25,745 bases of DNA, taken from Allomeiothermus sp035760705. Its GTDB lineage: Bacteria; Deinococcota; Deinococci; Deinococcales; Thermaceae. The DNA is taken from positions 1 to 25,745 of the forward strand of contig DASTSL010000100.1 of assembly GCA_035760705.1 (NCBI GenBank), in the 5' to 3' direction. A program made the position numbers and the translations under genes. The stretch's first letter is position 1, and the number at the start of each line of letters is the position of its first letter. Shown piece by piece: positions 1 through 9,500 of the stretch. The notes below the pieces were generated by a model. It ran no database searches, had not been told where the DNA came from, and saw only the letters and a list, made by a program, of their open reading frames with translations.

Positions 1-593
1 TCGAAGGCGGCCAGGGCAGCCCCTCGGTCGCCGAGCAGGTAGTACAGGCGCATCACCTGGCGGTGGGCTTCCTCCGAGAGCGGCTCCAGCCGGGCCCAGA
101 TCTGGGCGTACTCGAGCGCTTGCCGGAGGTTCCCCGCCCGCTCAAGCCGAAGGGCCTCGGCCTGGGCGGAGTTGCTGCGCAGACCATGCAGGTCCGCGCG
201 GGCCCCCTGAAGCCACTCCTCGAAGTCAGGGGCATCGTCGAACTCGAGCCCCTCCAGCAGCACCCCCTCCTGCAGAAGCAGCTCGAGCGAGGGGGTTTGG
301 AGGTACGAAAGCTGCTGCACGTCCACCGCGACCTCGGGGGCTAGCTCGATCAGGTCCTCGCCCAGCACCACCTCGCCTGCCGCCAAACGGAGACGGCGCA
401 AGAGTTGGCGCATGTTGTTGCGGGCGGTGGTTTCGCCCGATTCCGGCCACAGCCACCCGGCCAGCCGGTACTTGGGGGTAGCCCCTTCCAGGGCCAAATA
501 GGCCAGCACCGCCGCCGTCTTGCGCTCGAGCCGCAGGGTTCCCCCGGGGGTCTCGAGCCGTGCTGCGCCGAGCAGAAGAAGCTTGTGGGTCAC
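1..593 (-). CDS. BTAD-type transcriptional regulator, N-terminal part (3' end outside window)
   Basis: The minus strand is open from a GTG at 593 to the window edge, giving 197 codons with no stop. The N-terminus (THKLLLLGAARLETPGGTLRLERKTAAVLAYLAL) and the following W-x-E-S segment are the winged-helix DNA-binding domain of the SARP/BTAD class. The later part (FEEWLQGARADLHGLRSNSA, then helical repeats) is the bacterial transcriptional activation domain. GTG 593 is chosen because GGGAG sits 7 nt upstream. An in-frame GTG at 617 is the alternative and would add 8 residues. Members of this class often continue into an ATPase or TPR region, but that part is outside the window. It lies beyond the end of the nar operon on the same strand, with its own putative promoter. 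The target genes cannot be told from sequence. Confidence 0.8.
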   Translation of the reverse strand, partial: MTHKLLLLGAARLETPGGTLRLERKTAAVLAYLALEGATPKYRLAGWLWPESGETTARNNMRQLLRRLRLAAGEVVLGEDLIELAPEVAVDVQQLSYLQTPSLELLLQEGVLLEGLEFDDAPDFEEWLQGARADLHGLRSNSAQAEALRLERAGNLRQALEYAQIWARLEPLSEEAHRQVMRLYYLLGDRGAALAAF

Positions 594-660
594 GCGAATA
601 CTCCCAAGTTCAAGCACGGCCTGAGGGTGGTGGCGGAAAGAGGGGCCGAAGGATGCCTCG

Positions 661-691
661 AGTATACGAGCAAGAAGCTGTAGCGGTCATG
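661..691 (-). promoter_or_regulatory. Putative sigma-A promoter of the BTAD regulator
   Basis: On the minus strand, ATGACC (691-686) and TATACT (666-661) are separated by 19 nt. The -10 is near consensus and the -35 is partial. Transcription would start near 654 and give a leader of about 60 nt. The -35 overlaps a CCATGACC half-site that also occurs in the palindromic boxes near 20424 and 23591, but no second half is present here. Confidence 0.4.
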
Positions 692-900
692 GACAAACTC
701 TGATTGGAGCAAAGCAAGGTTTGGCCCGAGCCTCACCTGGTCTTGCATCAAGCCCCGCTGACTGCTCCAAGTGATGGTGAGGAAATCCCGGTGACTACCC
801 TTCTATTCTCGTCCATCGAAAACGGTCGTCGAGCAAACAGGTCTCCCGCCCGAAAGCACTCGGCTGAACCTTGGGGATGTCCTACAGAGAGATAAATCTA
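692..900. other. Intergenic stretch with no recognised gene
   Basis: This lies between the BTAD regulator promoter and the nar operon terminator. One 63-codon frame is open on the plus strand (704-895), but its composition and content do not look like protein. I see no RNA gene, repeat or mobile-element end here. Confidence 0.5.
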
Positions 901-924
901 GGGCGCGGTGTAAGAACCGCGCCC
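901..924 (-). terminator. Hairpin terminator of the nar operon
   Basis: GGGCGCGGT (901-909) and ACCGCGCCC (916-924) form a perfect 9-bp stem with a 6-nt loop, 15 bp past the stop codon of the last nar gene. Read on the minus strand it is followed by TAGATTTATC, which is only weakly T-rich. It is therefore a plausible but not textbook intrinsic terminator. Confidence 0.65.
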
Positions 925-939
925 CGGTTATCGCTCCGT

Positions 940-2301
940 TCAGCAGGGTTTCTCGGCCCCGCTACGGGCGTAGAAATACCAGTTGAGGAACACGTTGATC
1001 GCGTAGAACACCGCTACCCCGTAGAAGAACGCGGTGGGGTGTCCGGCCCCGGCGATGATCGCAGCGATGATCACCGAGAAGAAGAAGGGGCCGTAAGCGG
1101 CGATGGCCGCGGTCCAGCCGATCACCCCCCCGGCCTTGCGGGGATCGAAGATCATCGGCATCTGTTTGAAGGTGCTGGCGTTGCCGATCCCCGCGAAGAG
1201 GAACAAAAGCAGCATGAAGCCCACGAAGTAGGGGAACTGAGAGAGCGAGGTCGGGTTGACGAAGAAGCTCAAGCCCACCGTGCTCACCAGCATCCCCAGG
1301 GTGCTCAGTTGGGTCAGCTTGGCCCCGCCCACCTTATCGGCCAGTGGGCCAAAGGCCACCCGCACCAGCGAGCCCACCAGCGGCCCCAGGAAGGCGAAGG
1401 TCAACGGATCCGGTGCTCCGTCGAACTTGCCGTAGAGCTGTTTGATGAGCAAGGCGAACACCGCTGAGAACCCCGAGAACGAGCCGAAGGTGGCGATGTA
1501 CAGGCTGGTCATGACCCAGGTGTGCTTGTCGCGGAAGATGTCGAACTGCTCGCGGAAGTTGGCCCGTACCGGCACGCTCCTGAGCAGCGTCCAGGCCAGC
1601 GCCACCCCCACCAGGATAAAAAGCGTCCAGACCAAGGCCGCGTTGTGCAGCCAAATGGGGCTCGAGAGCCCGTTCTTGGCGGTAAAGCTCTGCGGGTTGC
1701 CCAGGTTCACGATCCCGCTGGCGAAGAGCGCGAAACCCACCACCCAGGGGGTGAGAAACTGCACCACGCTCACCCCGAAGTTGCCGATTCCGGCCTGGAT
1801 GCCCAGCGCCGTGCCTTGTAGCCGTTTGGGGAAGAAGTAGCTCGTCGAGGGCATGAAACCCGAGAAGTTCCCACCCCCGATTCCCGCCAGGAAGGCCAGC
1901 AACAAGAGCACCCAGTAGGGGGTGCCGGGGTTCTCGATGGCCAGGCTCCAGCCCAGCACCGGGATCAGCAGGAGGGCCGTGGAGATCGTGACGAGGTGCC
2001 GGGTGCCCAGGATGGGGGGTAGAAACGTCCAGATGATCCGCAGGGTTCCCCCGGCCAGCCCCGGCATGGCGGTGAGCCAGAAGAGCTGGGTGGTGGTGAA
2101 CTTGAAGCCGATGCCCGGTAACTTCACCACGATGGCCGAGACCATGAACCACACGATAAAAGAGAGCATCAGGCTGTAGGTGGTGATCCACAGGGTGCGC
2201 CAGGCCAAGCGTTTGCCGGTGGTTTCCCAAAACTGGGGGTTTTCTGGTTCCCAGCGGGAAAGCCAGGTTCCGCCTTCGTTGGGAATTTTGCGAACAGCCA
2301 T
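940..2301 (-). CDS. narK2: Nitrate/nitrite MFS transporter, E. coli NarK-like (NarK2 type)
   Basis: This 453-residue protein has about 12 membrane segments and is the last gene of the nar operon. The N-terminus (RWEPENPQFWETTGKRLAWRTLWI) and the nitrate signature (GGGNFSGFMPSTSYFFPKRLQGTALG, residues 142-167) match the E. coli NarK/NarU subfamily. That group is known for nitrate uptake coupled to nitrite export. Arg88 (GGTLRII) and Arg314 (GSLVRVAFG) correspond to the two substrate-binding arginines of E. coli NarK. Its ATG (2301) shares one base with the stop of the preceding transporter gene (TGATG), so translation is coupled. In Thermus the operon-terminal transporter is, as I recall, called NarT; I use narK2 for the subfamily. 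Confidence 0.92.
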   Translation of the reverse strand: MAVRKIPNEGGTWLSRWEPENPQFWETTGKRLAWRTLWITTYSLMLSFIVWFMVSAIVVKLPGIGFKFTTTQLFWLTAMPGLAGGTLRIIWTFLPPILGTRHLVTISTALLLIPVLGWSLAIENPGTPYWVLLLLAFLAGIGGGNFSGFMPSTSYFFPKRLQGTALGIQAGIGNFGVSVVQFLTPWVVGFALFASGIVNLGNPQSFTAKNGLSSPIWLHNAALVWTLFILVGVALAWTLLRSVPVRANFREQFDIFRDKHTWVMTSLYIATFGSFSGFSAVFALLIKQLYGKFDGAPDPLTFAFLGPLVGSLVRVAFGPLADKVGGAKLTQLSTLGMLVSTVGLSFFVNPTSLSQFPYFVGFMLLLFLFAGIGNASTFKQMPMIFDPRKAGGVIGWTAAIAAYGPFFFSVIIAAIIAGAGHPTAFFYGVAVFYAINVFLNWYFYARSGAEKPC

Positions 2302-3650
2302 CAGTGGCCTCCTTGGGGGGTGCCTTCATTGGGGTGGTGCTCGAAGCGGTGCTCGAGGTGGGGTGCGGCTTTTTGCAGCAGCGAGAGCACGGTCAGGTGC
2401 ATCCAGATCGCCGAGACCAGGGTCAGCAAGAAGAGCACTAAGAAGGTGCTCTGGGGCATCGAGGTCCACTTCTGGGCGTAGGCGAAGAGCGGCGGCAGGA
2501 AGAAGCCGCCCAAGGCCCCCAGCATCCCCACCAATCCGCCCACCGCACCCACGTCTTTGGGGAAGTATTCGGGGATGTGTTTGTAGACCGCGGCCTTGCC
2601 TACGCCCATCGAGATGCCGATCAGGAAGACCAAAGCCGTGAAGAGCCAGATATTCACGTGCCAGGGCATCACCTCGCGGGTTCCCGAGGACAGCTCGAGC
2701 ACGATATGCCCCTCCGGCATCATCAGCACGCCCGAGGCCAACAGCATCAGCCCGAAAGTCCAGTACATCAACCGCCGCGCCCCGAAGCGATCCGAGAGAT
2801 AGCCGCCCAAGGGCCGCAGCAGGCTAGCGGGAAAGATGAACAAGGCGGTGAGCAAGGCCCCCTGGTAGAGCGGCACGCCGAAGTTGTCCACGTAATACTT
2901 GGGCAACCAGGCCGAGAGCGCCACGTAGGCCCCGAAGACCACCACGTAATAGAGGCTGAAGCGCCAGACCCGGATATTCCGTAGCGGGGCCAGCATCTCC
3001 GATAGGGGCCGCCCCTGGCCGGGTTTGCGGTCGGCCTGGGGGGTAAAGACCCACATCGCCAGGCCCATCAGGATCAAGAGCACCCCGTAGAGAAACGGCA
3101 CGAACCGCCAGCCGCCGGGGATCACCCCGCCCAAATACCCGGCTGCCGGGGTCAGGGCGATCAAGGCTGGGCCGATGAACTTGGTCACCGAAGCCCCCAC
3201 GTTTCCCGCCCCGAAGACCCCGAGCGCGAAACCCTGCTGATCCTTGGGGAACCAGGCCGAGTTCCAGGCGATGCCCACGCTGAAGGCGTTCCCGGCGAAG
3301 CCCACCAGGAAGGCGTAGAAGAGGAGCACCGGGTAGCTGGTGGCGTGGGCGACCAGGAAGGCGGGAATAGAGGTCACGAAGAGCATGATGGTAAAGACCA
3401 CCTTGCCCCCGTAGCGGTCGGCCAGGATGCCCGTCGCCAGCCGCCAGATCGAGCCGTTGAGGATGGCCACCGCCGAGAGCCAGGAGAGTTGCACGTCGCT
3501 GAGGCCGAACTCCTTGCGGATGGGGATGCCCAGCACGCCGAACATCAGCCACACCGCGAACATCAACGTGAAGCCGAGGGTGGAGAGGGTGAGGACTTCG
3601 GCTCGAGCCTTGCGCTCAGCCGGGAGGGGAGCACCGCTAGTCTGAACCAT
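2301..3650 (-). CDS. narK1: Nitrate MFS transporter, NarK1 type
   Basis: This 449-residue MFS protein belongs to the NarK1 branch, generally regarded as proton-nitrate symporters. Arg70 (NGSIWRLATG) in helix 2 and the signature GNAFSVGIAWNSAWFPKDQQGFALGVFGAGNVGASV support this. The MFS loop motif GILADRYGGK is at about residues 74-83. ATG 3650 is preceded by AGGAGG at good distance, and the gene overlaps the 3' end of narI by 14 nt. Pairing a NarK1 with a NarK2 type, as in the fused NarK of Paracoccus, is thought to allow start-up by symport and then steady-state exchange. In Thermus nomenclature this position is narK. Confidence 0.92.
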   Translation of the reverse strand: MVQTSGAPLPAERKARAEVLTLSTLGFTLMFAVWLMFGVLGIPIRKEFGLSDVQLSWLSAVAILNGSIWRLATGILADRYGGKVVFTIMLFVTSIPAFLVAHATSYPVLLFYAFLVGFAGNAFSVGIAWNSAWFPKDQQGFALGVFGAGNVGASVTKFIGPALIALTPAAGYLGGVIPGGWRFVPFLYGVLLILMGLAMWVFTPQADRKPGQGRPLSEMLAPLRNIRVWRFSLYYVVVFGAYVALSAWLPKYYVDNFGVPLYQGALLTALFIFPASLLRPLGGYLSDRFGARRLMYWTFGLMLLASGVLMMPEGHIVLELSSGTREVMPWHVNIWLFTALVFLIGISMGVGKAAVYKHIPEYFPKDVGAVGGLVGMLGALGGFFLPPLFAYAQKWTSMPQSTFLVLFLLTLVSAIWMHLTVLSLLQKAAPHLEHRFEHHPNEGTPQGGH

Positions 3651-4413
3651 GGATACCTCCTTTCTCCTGGAGGGCCGGTTGGGGTTTGGGGGTCGGGGTC
3701 GGGAGGGGTTGGGGAGCGGCGGGTGGAACCGTCACCGGGCGACGGGTTCGCTGCACCCAGATCACGATCTGCCAGGGCCGCCAGAGGTAGCCCAAAGGCA
3801 AGGTGATGATGTGGACCAGCCGGGTGAAGGGAAATACCGCCAGCAACAGCCAGAAGTTGAAGACGTGGAACTGGATCACGCCGGGCAGATCCGCCAGCAG
3901 TTCGGGGCGCGGGCGTAGGGTCAGGATGGACCACACATAGGGGGTGAACACCGCTGGGAACCAGTAGGAGCCGTAGCGGTGCTGCACTGCGGTGAGGATG
4001 CCGGTGACGATGGAGACGCCCAGGAGCAGCAATACCACCACGTCCATGGGGGTCGTCACGACCCGCACCCGCTTCTCGCTGAGGCGGCGATAGAGCAGGA
4101 TGAGCAGGCCGCCCAAGGCCCAGATGGCCAGCCCCAAGCCGGTGATCTCGAGCAGGTACAGCCGGATCGGCACCGCGTTCCACAAGAGCAACCCCTGGGG
4201 GATCACCAGCGCCACCAAGTGCCCGGCCAGCACCACCAGGATGCCCCAGTGAAAGGGGATCGAGCCGAAGAAGAGCTTCTTGCGCTCGAGGAGCTGGCTC
4301 GAGAGCGAGGAGACACTAAAGGGCTTGGCGCGCATCCGCTGGAAGGTGACGATCACCACCAGGGCCAGCGCCACGTAGGGAAAGACCTGAAAGAGCAGGA
4401 TGTTCCAGTTCAT
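3637..4413 (-). CDS. narI: Respiratory nitrate reductase gamma subunit (cytochrome b)
   Basis: This 258-residue membrane subunit carries two b hemes, oxidises quinol and passes electrons to NarH. About five membrane helices are visible. Four histidines fit the heme ligands: His55 (PFHWGI) and His65 (AGHLVAL) in one pair of turns, and His183 (IQFHVFNFW) and His201 (RLVHI) in the last helix region. The C-terminus (about residues 228-248) is an unusual proline-rich tail with several Pro-Thr-Pro and Pro-Lys-Pro repeats; I recall no such tail in enterobacterial NarI. The gene starts 3 nt after the narJ stop, and its GGGAGGTGA ribosome site is made from the last narJ codons. Confidence 0.94.
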   Translation of the reverse strand: MNWNILLFQVFPYVALALVVIVTFQRMRAKPFSVSSLSSQLLERKKLFFGSIPFHWGILVVLAGHLVALVIPQGLLLWNAVPIRLYLLEITGLGLAIWALGGLLILLYRRLSEKRVRVVTTPMDVVVLLLLGVSIVTGILTAVQHRYGSYWFPAVFTPYVWSILTLRPRPELLADLPGVIQFHVFNFWLLLAVFPFTRLVHIITLPLGYLWRPWQIVIWVQRTRRPVTVPPAAPQPLPTPTPKPQPALQEKGGIHGSD

Positions 4414-4416
4414 CGT

Positions 4417-4950
4417 TCACCTCCCTGGCCCGGCCAGGACCGGCGGACGGGCTTTGACATAAGCCGCCACCGCCTCCTGGGTCGCTTCGAGCAAGCCCAC
4501 ATAGGGGTTGGCGGGCTCGAGTGTCCGGAGGGTGTGTTCGATCTGTTTGAGGGCCGGGGGCAGGATCTGTAGCAGTTCGGGCAGCGGCTCTGGGACTATA
4601 GCCAGGTAGCGCAGCACCGGGCTCAGGTGGTCAGGGAGTTCGCCCGCGAGGTCGATTCCGGCCTCGAGCATGGCCCGGTTGAGGGTCGCCATCAGGCTCC
4701 CGCGCCGGTAGTCCTCCCCGTAGACGGCGTAGCCCACGTAGGGCGCGGTGAGCGGGGTCAGGTCGAGGGTGCGGGTGTAGAGCTCCTCGCGCTCGGAGAG
4801 GGTGAGGTGGGAGAGGGCCTGGGCGAAGCGCTCGAGGTGGGCTTTCGCCGGGCTCTTGGGCAGGTCCTTGAGCCCGTCGAAGAGCCAGCGCACGCTGCCC
4901 GCTTGGGGGTACTGGTAGGCTATCGAGAGGGTTTCGAGCAAGGGGTTCAT
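4417..4950 (-). CDS. narJ: Nitrate reductase molybdenum cofactor assembly chaperone
   Basis: This 177-residue all-helical protein belongs to the NarJ/DmsD (TorD-like) chaperone family. NarJ binds apo-NarG in the cytoplasm and holds it for Mo-bisMGD insertion and membrane attachment. The family segment SEREELYTRTLDLTPLTAPYVGYAVYGEDYRRG is clear at residues 52-84. Length is a little short of the E. coli protein, mainly at the C-terminus. ATG 4950 has AAGGAAG upstream. A 60-bp gap separates it from narH, the longest gap inside the operon after narG-narH. Confidence 0.92.
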   Translation of the reverse strand: MNPLLETLSIAYQYPQAGSVRWLFDGLKDLPKSPAKAHLERFAQALSHLTLSEREELYTRTLDLTPLTAPYVGYAVYGEDYRRGSLMATLNRAMLEAGIDLAGELPDHLSPVLRYLAIVPEPLPELLQILPPALKQIEHTLRTLEPANPYVGLLEATQEAVAAYVKARPPVLAGPGR

Positions 4951-5010
4951 AGGTTCTTCCTTTGGCCGAGAAGGGGGTGAGGCGGTTGGCAGTTGGCGGT
5001 TTGCTCCTTT

Positions 5011-6519
5011 CTAGTTCCCCCGCACCGGGAGTTCGATGGTGCCCACGCCGACCTCACCCTTGTGGGCCAGCGGGTCGTTCCAGGCTTCGGCGGCCATCTC
5101 GCGGTGGTAGGGGGGCAGCACGAAGCGCTGCTCGAGGGTGGGCAGGGTGGTGAGGCGGTAGATGGCTTCGGCGGTCTCGAGGTCGAGCCCCACCGACTCC
5201 AGGAGCTTCAGGGTAGCCGCGTCCACCGCCCCCTCCACGCTCTGTTTGCGCTTGAGGATGCGCACCGCCAGCATCTTCTGCAGGATCGGCTTGATGACCT
5301 CGACGTTACCGGCGGCGAAGAGGTTGGCCAGGTACTCGAGCGGGAGGCGGGCCTTCTCGAGATGGTCGAAGAGTTCGAAGTCCACTTTTTCGGGCGGCAG
5401 GTCGAGTTTGACTAAACCGCGCTCGATGGTGCTCACGATGGGGGAGAGCGGCGGGATGTAGTACATCATCGCCATCGTGCGGTATTCGGGGTGGAGGGGC
5501 AGGGCCAGACCCCAGACCTTGACGAACTTGTAGACCGGCGACTCCTGCGCGGCCTTGATCCAGCCGTCGTCGAGCCCGCCCGCCTTGGCCGCCGCGATCA
5601 CCTCGGGGTCGAAGGGGTCCAAGATCACGTCCAGGTGGCTCGAGACCAGGCGCTCGTCGTCCACCATCGCGGCAGCGGGGATCTTGTCGGCGTCATAGAG
5701 CAGCACGCCCATGTAGCGGATGCGACCTACGCATGAGTGGGCGCAGGCCGGGGCCTGGCCGGTCTCCATGCGGGGGAAGCAGAGGATGCACTTCTCGCTC
5801 TTGCCGGTGGCCCAGTTGTAGAAAACCTTCTTGTAGGGGCAGGCCGCCACGCACATGCGCCAGCCCTTGCACTTGTTCTCGTTGACCAGCACCACCCCGT
5901 CCTCGGCCCGCTTGTAGATGGCCCCGCTGGGGCAGGCCGCCACGCAGGAGGGGTTGAGGCAGTGGTTGCAGATGCGCGGCATGTAGTTGAAGACCACCCG
6001 CTCGATCTCGCCCATCTGGGCCAGGATGTCCTCGTCCACACCGTCCCAGTTGGGGTCGTTCTGGGCATAGAGGTTCGATCCGCCCAGGTCGTCGTCCCAG
6101 TTCGGCCCCGCCTCGATGTTCATGGGCTCCCCGGTGATCATCGAGACCGGGCGGGCCACCGGTTGGTCGTTGCCTTCGGGCGAGTTGAAGAGGTCTTGGT
6201 AGCGGAAGGTGAAGGGCTCGTAGTAATCGTCGAGTTCGGGCAAGGCCGGGTTGAAGAAGAGGTTGGCCAGGCCCTTGGGGCGAGAGTGGAGCTTGAGCTC
6301 GAGCCGGTCCCCCCTCCGCTCCCAACCCCCCCGAAAGCGCTCCTGATCCTCCCAGCCGGTGGGATAGCCCGCACCGGGGCGGGTCTCCACGTTGTTCCAC
6401 CACATGTACTCGGTGCCTTTGCGGTCGGTCCAGAGGTTCTTACAGGCCACCGAGCAGGTGTGGCAGCCGATGCATTTGTCCAGGTGGAACAGCATTGAAA
6501 CGTGGGCGCGGACGTTCAT
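5011..6519 (-). CDS. narH: Respiratory nitrate reductase beta subunit (Fe-S)
   Basis: This 502-residue cytoplasmic electron-transfer subunit carries three [4Fe-4S] clusters and one [3Fe-4S]. All ligand groups are present: Cys16/19/22/26, Cys184/187/192/196, Cys217/223/227 and Cys244/247/259/263. Trp220 (CKGWRMC) replaces the fourth Cys of the third group, which marks the [3Fe-4S] site, as in E. coli NarH. The spacing of these groups matches E. coli numbering. ATG 6519 is preceded by GGAGGAG. The protein sits between NarG and NarI in the complex. Confidence 0.96.
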   Translation of the reverse strand: MNVRAHVSMLFHLDKCIGCHTCSVACKNLWTDRKGTEYMWWNNVETRPGAGYPTGWEDQERFRGGWERRGDRLELKLHSRPKGLANLFFNPALPELDDYYEPFTFRYQDLFNSPEGNDQPVARPVSMITGEPMNIEAGPNWDDDLGGSNLYAQNDPNWDGVDEDILAQMGEIERVVFNYMPRICNHCLNPSCVAACPSGAIYKRAEDGVVLVNENKCKGWRMCVAACPYKKVFYNWATGKSEKCILCFPRMETGQAPACAHSCVGRIRYMGVLLYDADKIPAAAMVDDERLVSSHLDVILDPFDPEVIAAAKAGGLDDGWIKAAQESPVYKFVKVWGLALPLHPEYRTMAMMYYIPPLSPIVSTIERGLVKLDLPPEKVDFELFDHLEKARLPLEYLANLFAAGNVEVIKPILQKMLAVRILKRKQSVEGAVDAATLKLLESVGLDLETAEAIYRLTTLPTLEQRFVLPPYHREMAAEAWNDPLAHKGEVGVGTIELPVRGN

Positions 6520-6539
6520 TCATCTCCTCCTTGTTGCGT

Positions 6540-6578
6540 ATCGCATATCGCAGATCGCTGTTGTTTGTGATATGCGAT
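6540..6578 (-). repeat. 10-bp inverted repeat between narG and narH
   Basis: ATCGCATATC (6540-6549) is followed 19 nt later by its exact complement GATATGCGAT (6569-6578). The left arm also contains tandem TATCGC units. In the mRNA this folds to a 10-bp stem directly between the narG stop and the narH ribosome site. Stabilising the 5' side or tuning the NarG:NarH ratio is inference. No T-run follows, so termination is unlikely. Confidence 0.6.
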
Positions 6579-6590
6579 GGGCGGTTCGCA

Positions 6591-9500
6591 TCACCATTCG
6601 GGCTCCTCGATGCGCCGGACGTAGACGAACGTATCCCGGTTCACCCCCACCGGCCCCCAGTAATTGAAGGCATAGGTGAACTGGGCGTAGCCGCCCGACA
6701 TCAAAACGGGTTTGAGGCGAGCGCGGGTGATCGAGTTGTTCATCCCGGCCCGCTTGCCGCGCAGCGGGGACTTAGGCACACTCACGGTGCGCTCGGTGGC
6801 GTGGTAGACGAAGACCGTCCCGCTGGGAATGCGGGCCGAGACGATGCAGCGCTGCACGAAGACCCCGTTGTCGTTGAAGAGTTCCACCCAGTCGTTGTCG
6901 CGGATGCCCAGCTCACGCGCGTCCTTGTCGTTGAGCCAGATGGGGTAACCGCCGCGAGAGAGCGTCATCATGCGGTGGTTGTCGGAGTAGGTGGAGTGGA
7001 TGCTCCACTTGCCGTGGGGGGTGATGTAGTTGAGGAGCTTCCCCTGGGCCTGGGTGCGGGTGATTTCGGTCTCGGAGAGCATGGTGTGGTCGGGGCGCGG
7101 TTTGTAGGTGGGCAGGTGCTCGCCCCAGGCCAGGTAATTGGGGTGATCGAGGTAGAAGTGCTGCCGCCCGGTGAGGGTGCGCCAGGGGATCAGCCGCTCG
7201 ACGTTGAGCGTGTAGGGGCTATAGGCCCGGCCCCTTTCGATGATCGCGCTCCAGGTGGGGGTGGTGAGCTGACGACGGGGCTGGGCTACGATCTCACTAA
7301 AGCCGATGCGCACGCCCCGGTTGGGCTCGGCCAGGTCGGCGAGGGGCAGACCCACCTTCTTCTCCTCGTCCTTGAAGGCCCGGTAGGCGATCTCGCCGTT
7401 GGAGACCGGGTCTAAGTGCAGGATGGCTTCGGCCACCTCCCGGGCTTCGTAGAGGCTCGGCAGCACGTCCTCGCCGTACCGGCGCGGCTGTTTGGCGGCC
7501 AGCTCGCGGTAGAAGTCGGCCACCTCGATGCTGAGGCCGTGCATCCCCACGCCGCTTTCCTCGATGTTCTTGCCCAGCGTGGTGAACTTGTCGAAGATTC
7601 GGGCGTAGTCCCGCTCCACTACCCGGAACTTGGGCATGGTCTTGCCGGGGACGGGCTCGGTCTCGCCCCGTTTCCAGTCCTTGTCGGTGGGCTGCGCCAG
7701 CTCGTCGGGGGTGTCGTGTTGCAGGGGGATCATCACGAGGTCTTTGACCGGCCCCCGGAAGTGCTCGCGGGCCAGTTCGCTAAACTTTTGCGCCACCGCT
7801 TTGTAGATGTCCCAGTCGCTCTTGGATTCCCACGCCGGGGGAACCGCCGCCTGGAGCGGGTTGATAAAGGTGTGCATGTCGGTGGTGTTGAGGTCTTCTT
7901 TCTCGTACCAGGTGGCCGCGGGCAGCACGATGTCGGAGTAGAGGGCCGAGGTGTCCATGCGGAAGTTGAGGTCCACCACCAGGTCGAGCTTGCCTTTGGG
8001 GGCCTCCTTGCGGTAGCGGACCTCGCTGACGTGCCCGTTGGCCATCTCCTCAGCGACGGCGTTGGTGTGGGTGCCCAGGTAGTGCTTGAGGAAGTACTCG
8101 TGGCCTTTGGCGCTGGTCCCGATGGCGTTGCCGCGCCAGATGAACCAGACCCGGGGCCAGTTGTGAGGGGCGTCGGGGTCTTCGACGGCAAACTCGAGCT
8201 TCCCTTTCTTCAACTGCTCCACCACGTAGGCCACGATCTCGGCCTCGGTCTTGGCCCCGTTGGCCTCGGCTTCCTTGACCACCTCGAGCGAACTCTTGTT
8301 GAACTGCGGGAAGAAGGGCAGCCAGCCCTTGCGCACCGCCCGCACCTGGTGGTCGATGGTGTGATCGGAGAGGGCTTTTTTGTCGGCGGTGCGGTCGTAG
8401 TCCTTGTAGCCCCGCTCGTAGCGCCACTGGTCGGAGTGGACGTAGTGGAAGGAGGGGGTGTTCTGCTGCCGGGGTGGGTATTTCCAGTCTCCGGCGAAGG
8501 CGATGGGGCCCCAAGAAGCCTGGTTCGCCAGCTTTTCTTGCCCCACGTAGTGCGCCAACCCGCCGCCATTCACCCCCACCGAGCCGGTGAGCATCAACGC
8601 CACGATCCCCGAGCGGTAGAGCAAATTGTTGTGATACCAGTGGTTGGCCCCCGCCCCGATGATGATGAGGTTCTTGCCCCGGGTCTTCTCGCCGTTCTCG
8701 GCCCACTCGCGGGCGAAGCGGACGATGGTGTCGCGGTGGATGCCGGTGTAGGCCTCGGCCCAGGCCGGGGTGTAGGGGGCCTTCTCGTCGTCGTAGCCGG
8801 TGGCGTACGCCCCGCCCAGCCCGCGGTCCACGCCGAACTGGGCCATCAGCAAGTCGAAGACCGTCGTGACCGTGACGCGCCTGCCGTCCTTGCTGGTGAG
8901 GTGTTTGACCGGAACGCCGCGCCGCAATTTTTGGTCCGAGCCGAAGTCGTCGAACTCGAGCAACTCCACCCCGTCACTCACGTCTCGCAGCGAAAGCAGC
9001 GGGTCAATCTCCTCGCCGGTCTTGGCGTCTTTCAGCTCGAGGTTCCACTTGCCCTTCTGCTTTTGCCAGCGGAATCCGATGCTCCCGCCGGGCATCTTCG
9101 GAGCGCCGGTCTTGGCGTCGTAGACCAAGAGTTTCCACTCGGGGTTCTCCTCGTCGGCGTAGGGGGCAAGTTCCCCCGCCCGCAGATACTTGCCGGGCCG
9201 CCCCTCCTTGACCTCGACCAGGAAGGGGTTGTCGGTGTAGCGCTTGAGGTAGTCGGTGAAGTAGGGGATTTGCCGTAGCAGGTAGAACTCCTTGAGGATC
9301 ACGTGGTTGACCGCCATCCAGAAGGCGGTGTCCTGACCCGGATGCGAGGGGATCCACCAGTCGGCGTATTTGGCCACCATGTTGAAATCGGGGGCGAACA
9401 CCGCCAGCTTGGCCCCGGCGTGGCGCACCTCGGAGATGAAGTGGGTGTCGGGGGTGCGGGTCATGTTGAGGTTGGAGCCCACCACCGCCACGAAGCGGGC

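Noticed and set aside
704..895. 63-codon plus-strand ORF
   Set aside because: No ribosome site, no family features, codon use unlike the neighbours.
7416..9278. A 620-codon open frame on the plus strand
   Set aside because: It lies fully inside narG on the opposite strand. Its sequence is low in variety (Val/Gly/Leu-rich) and matches no family; high GC produces long antisense frames.
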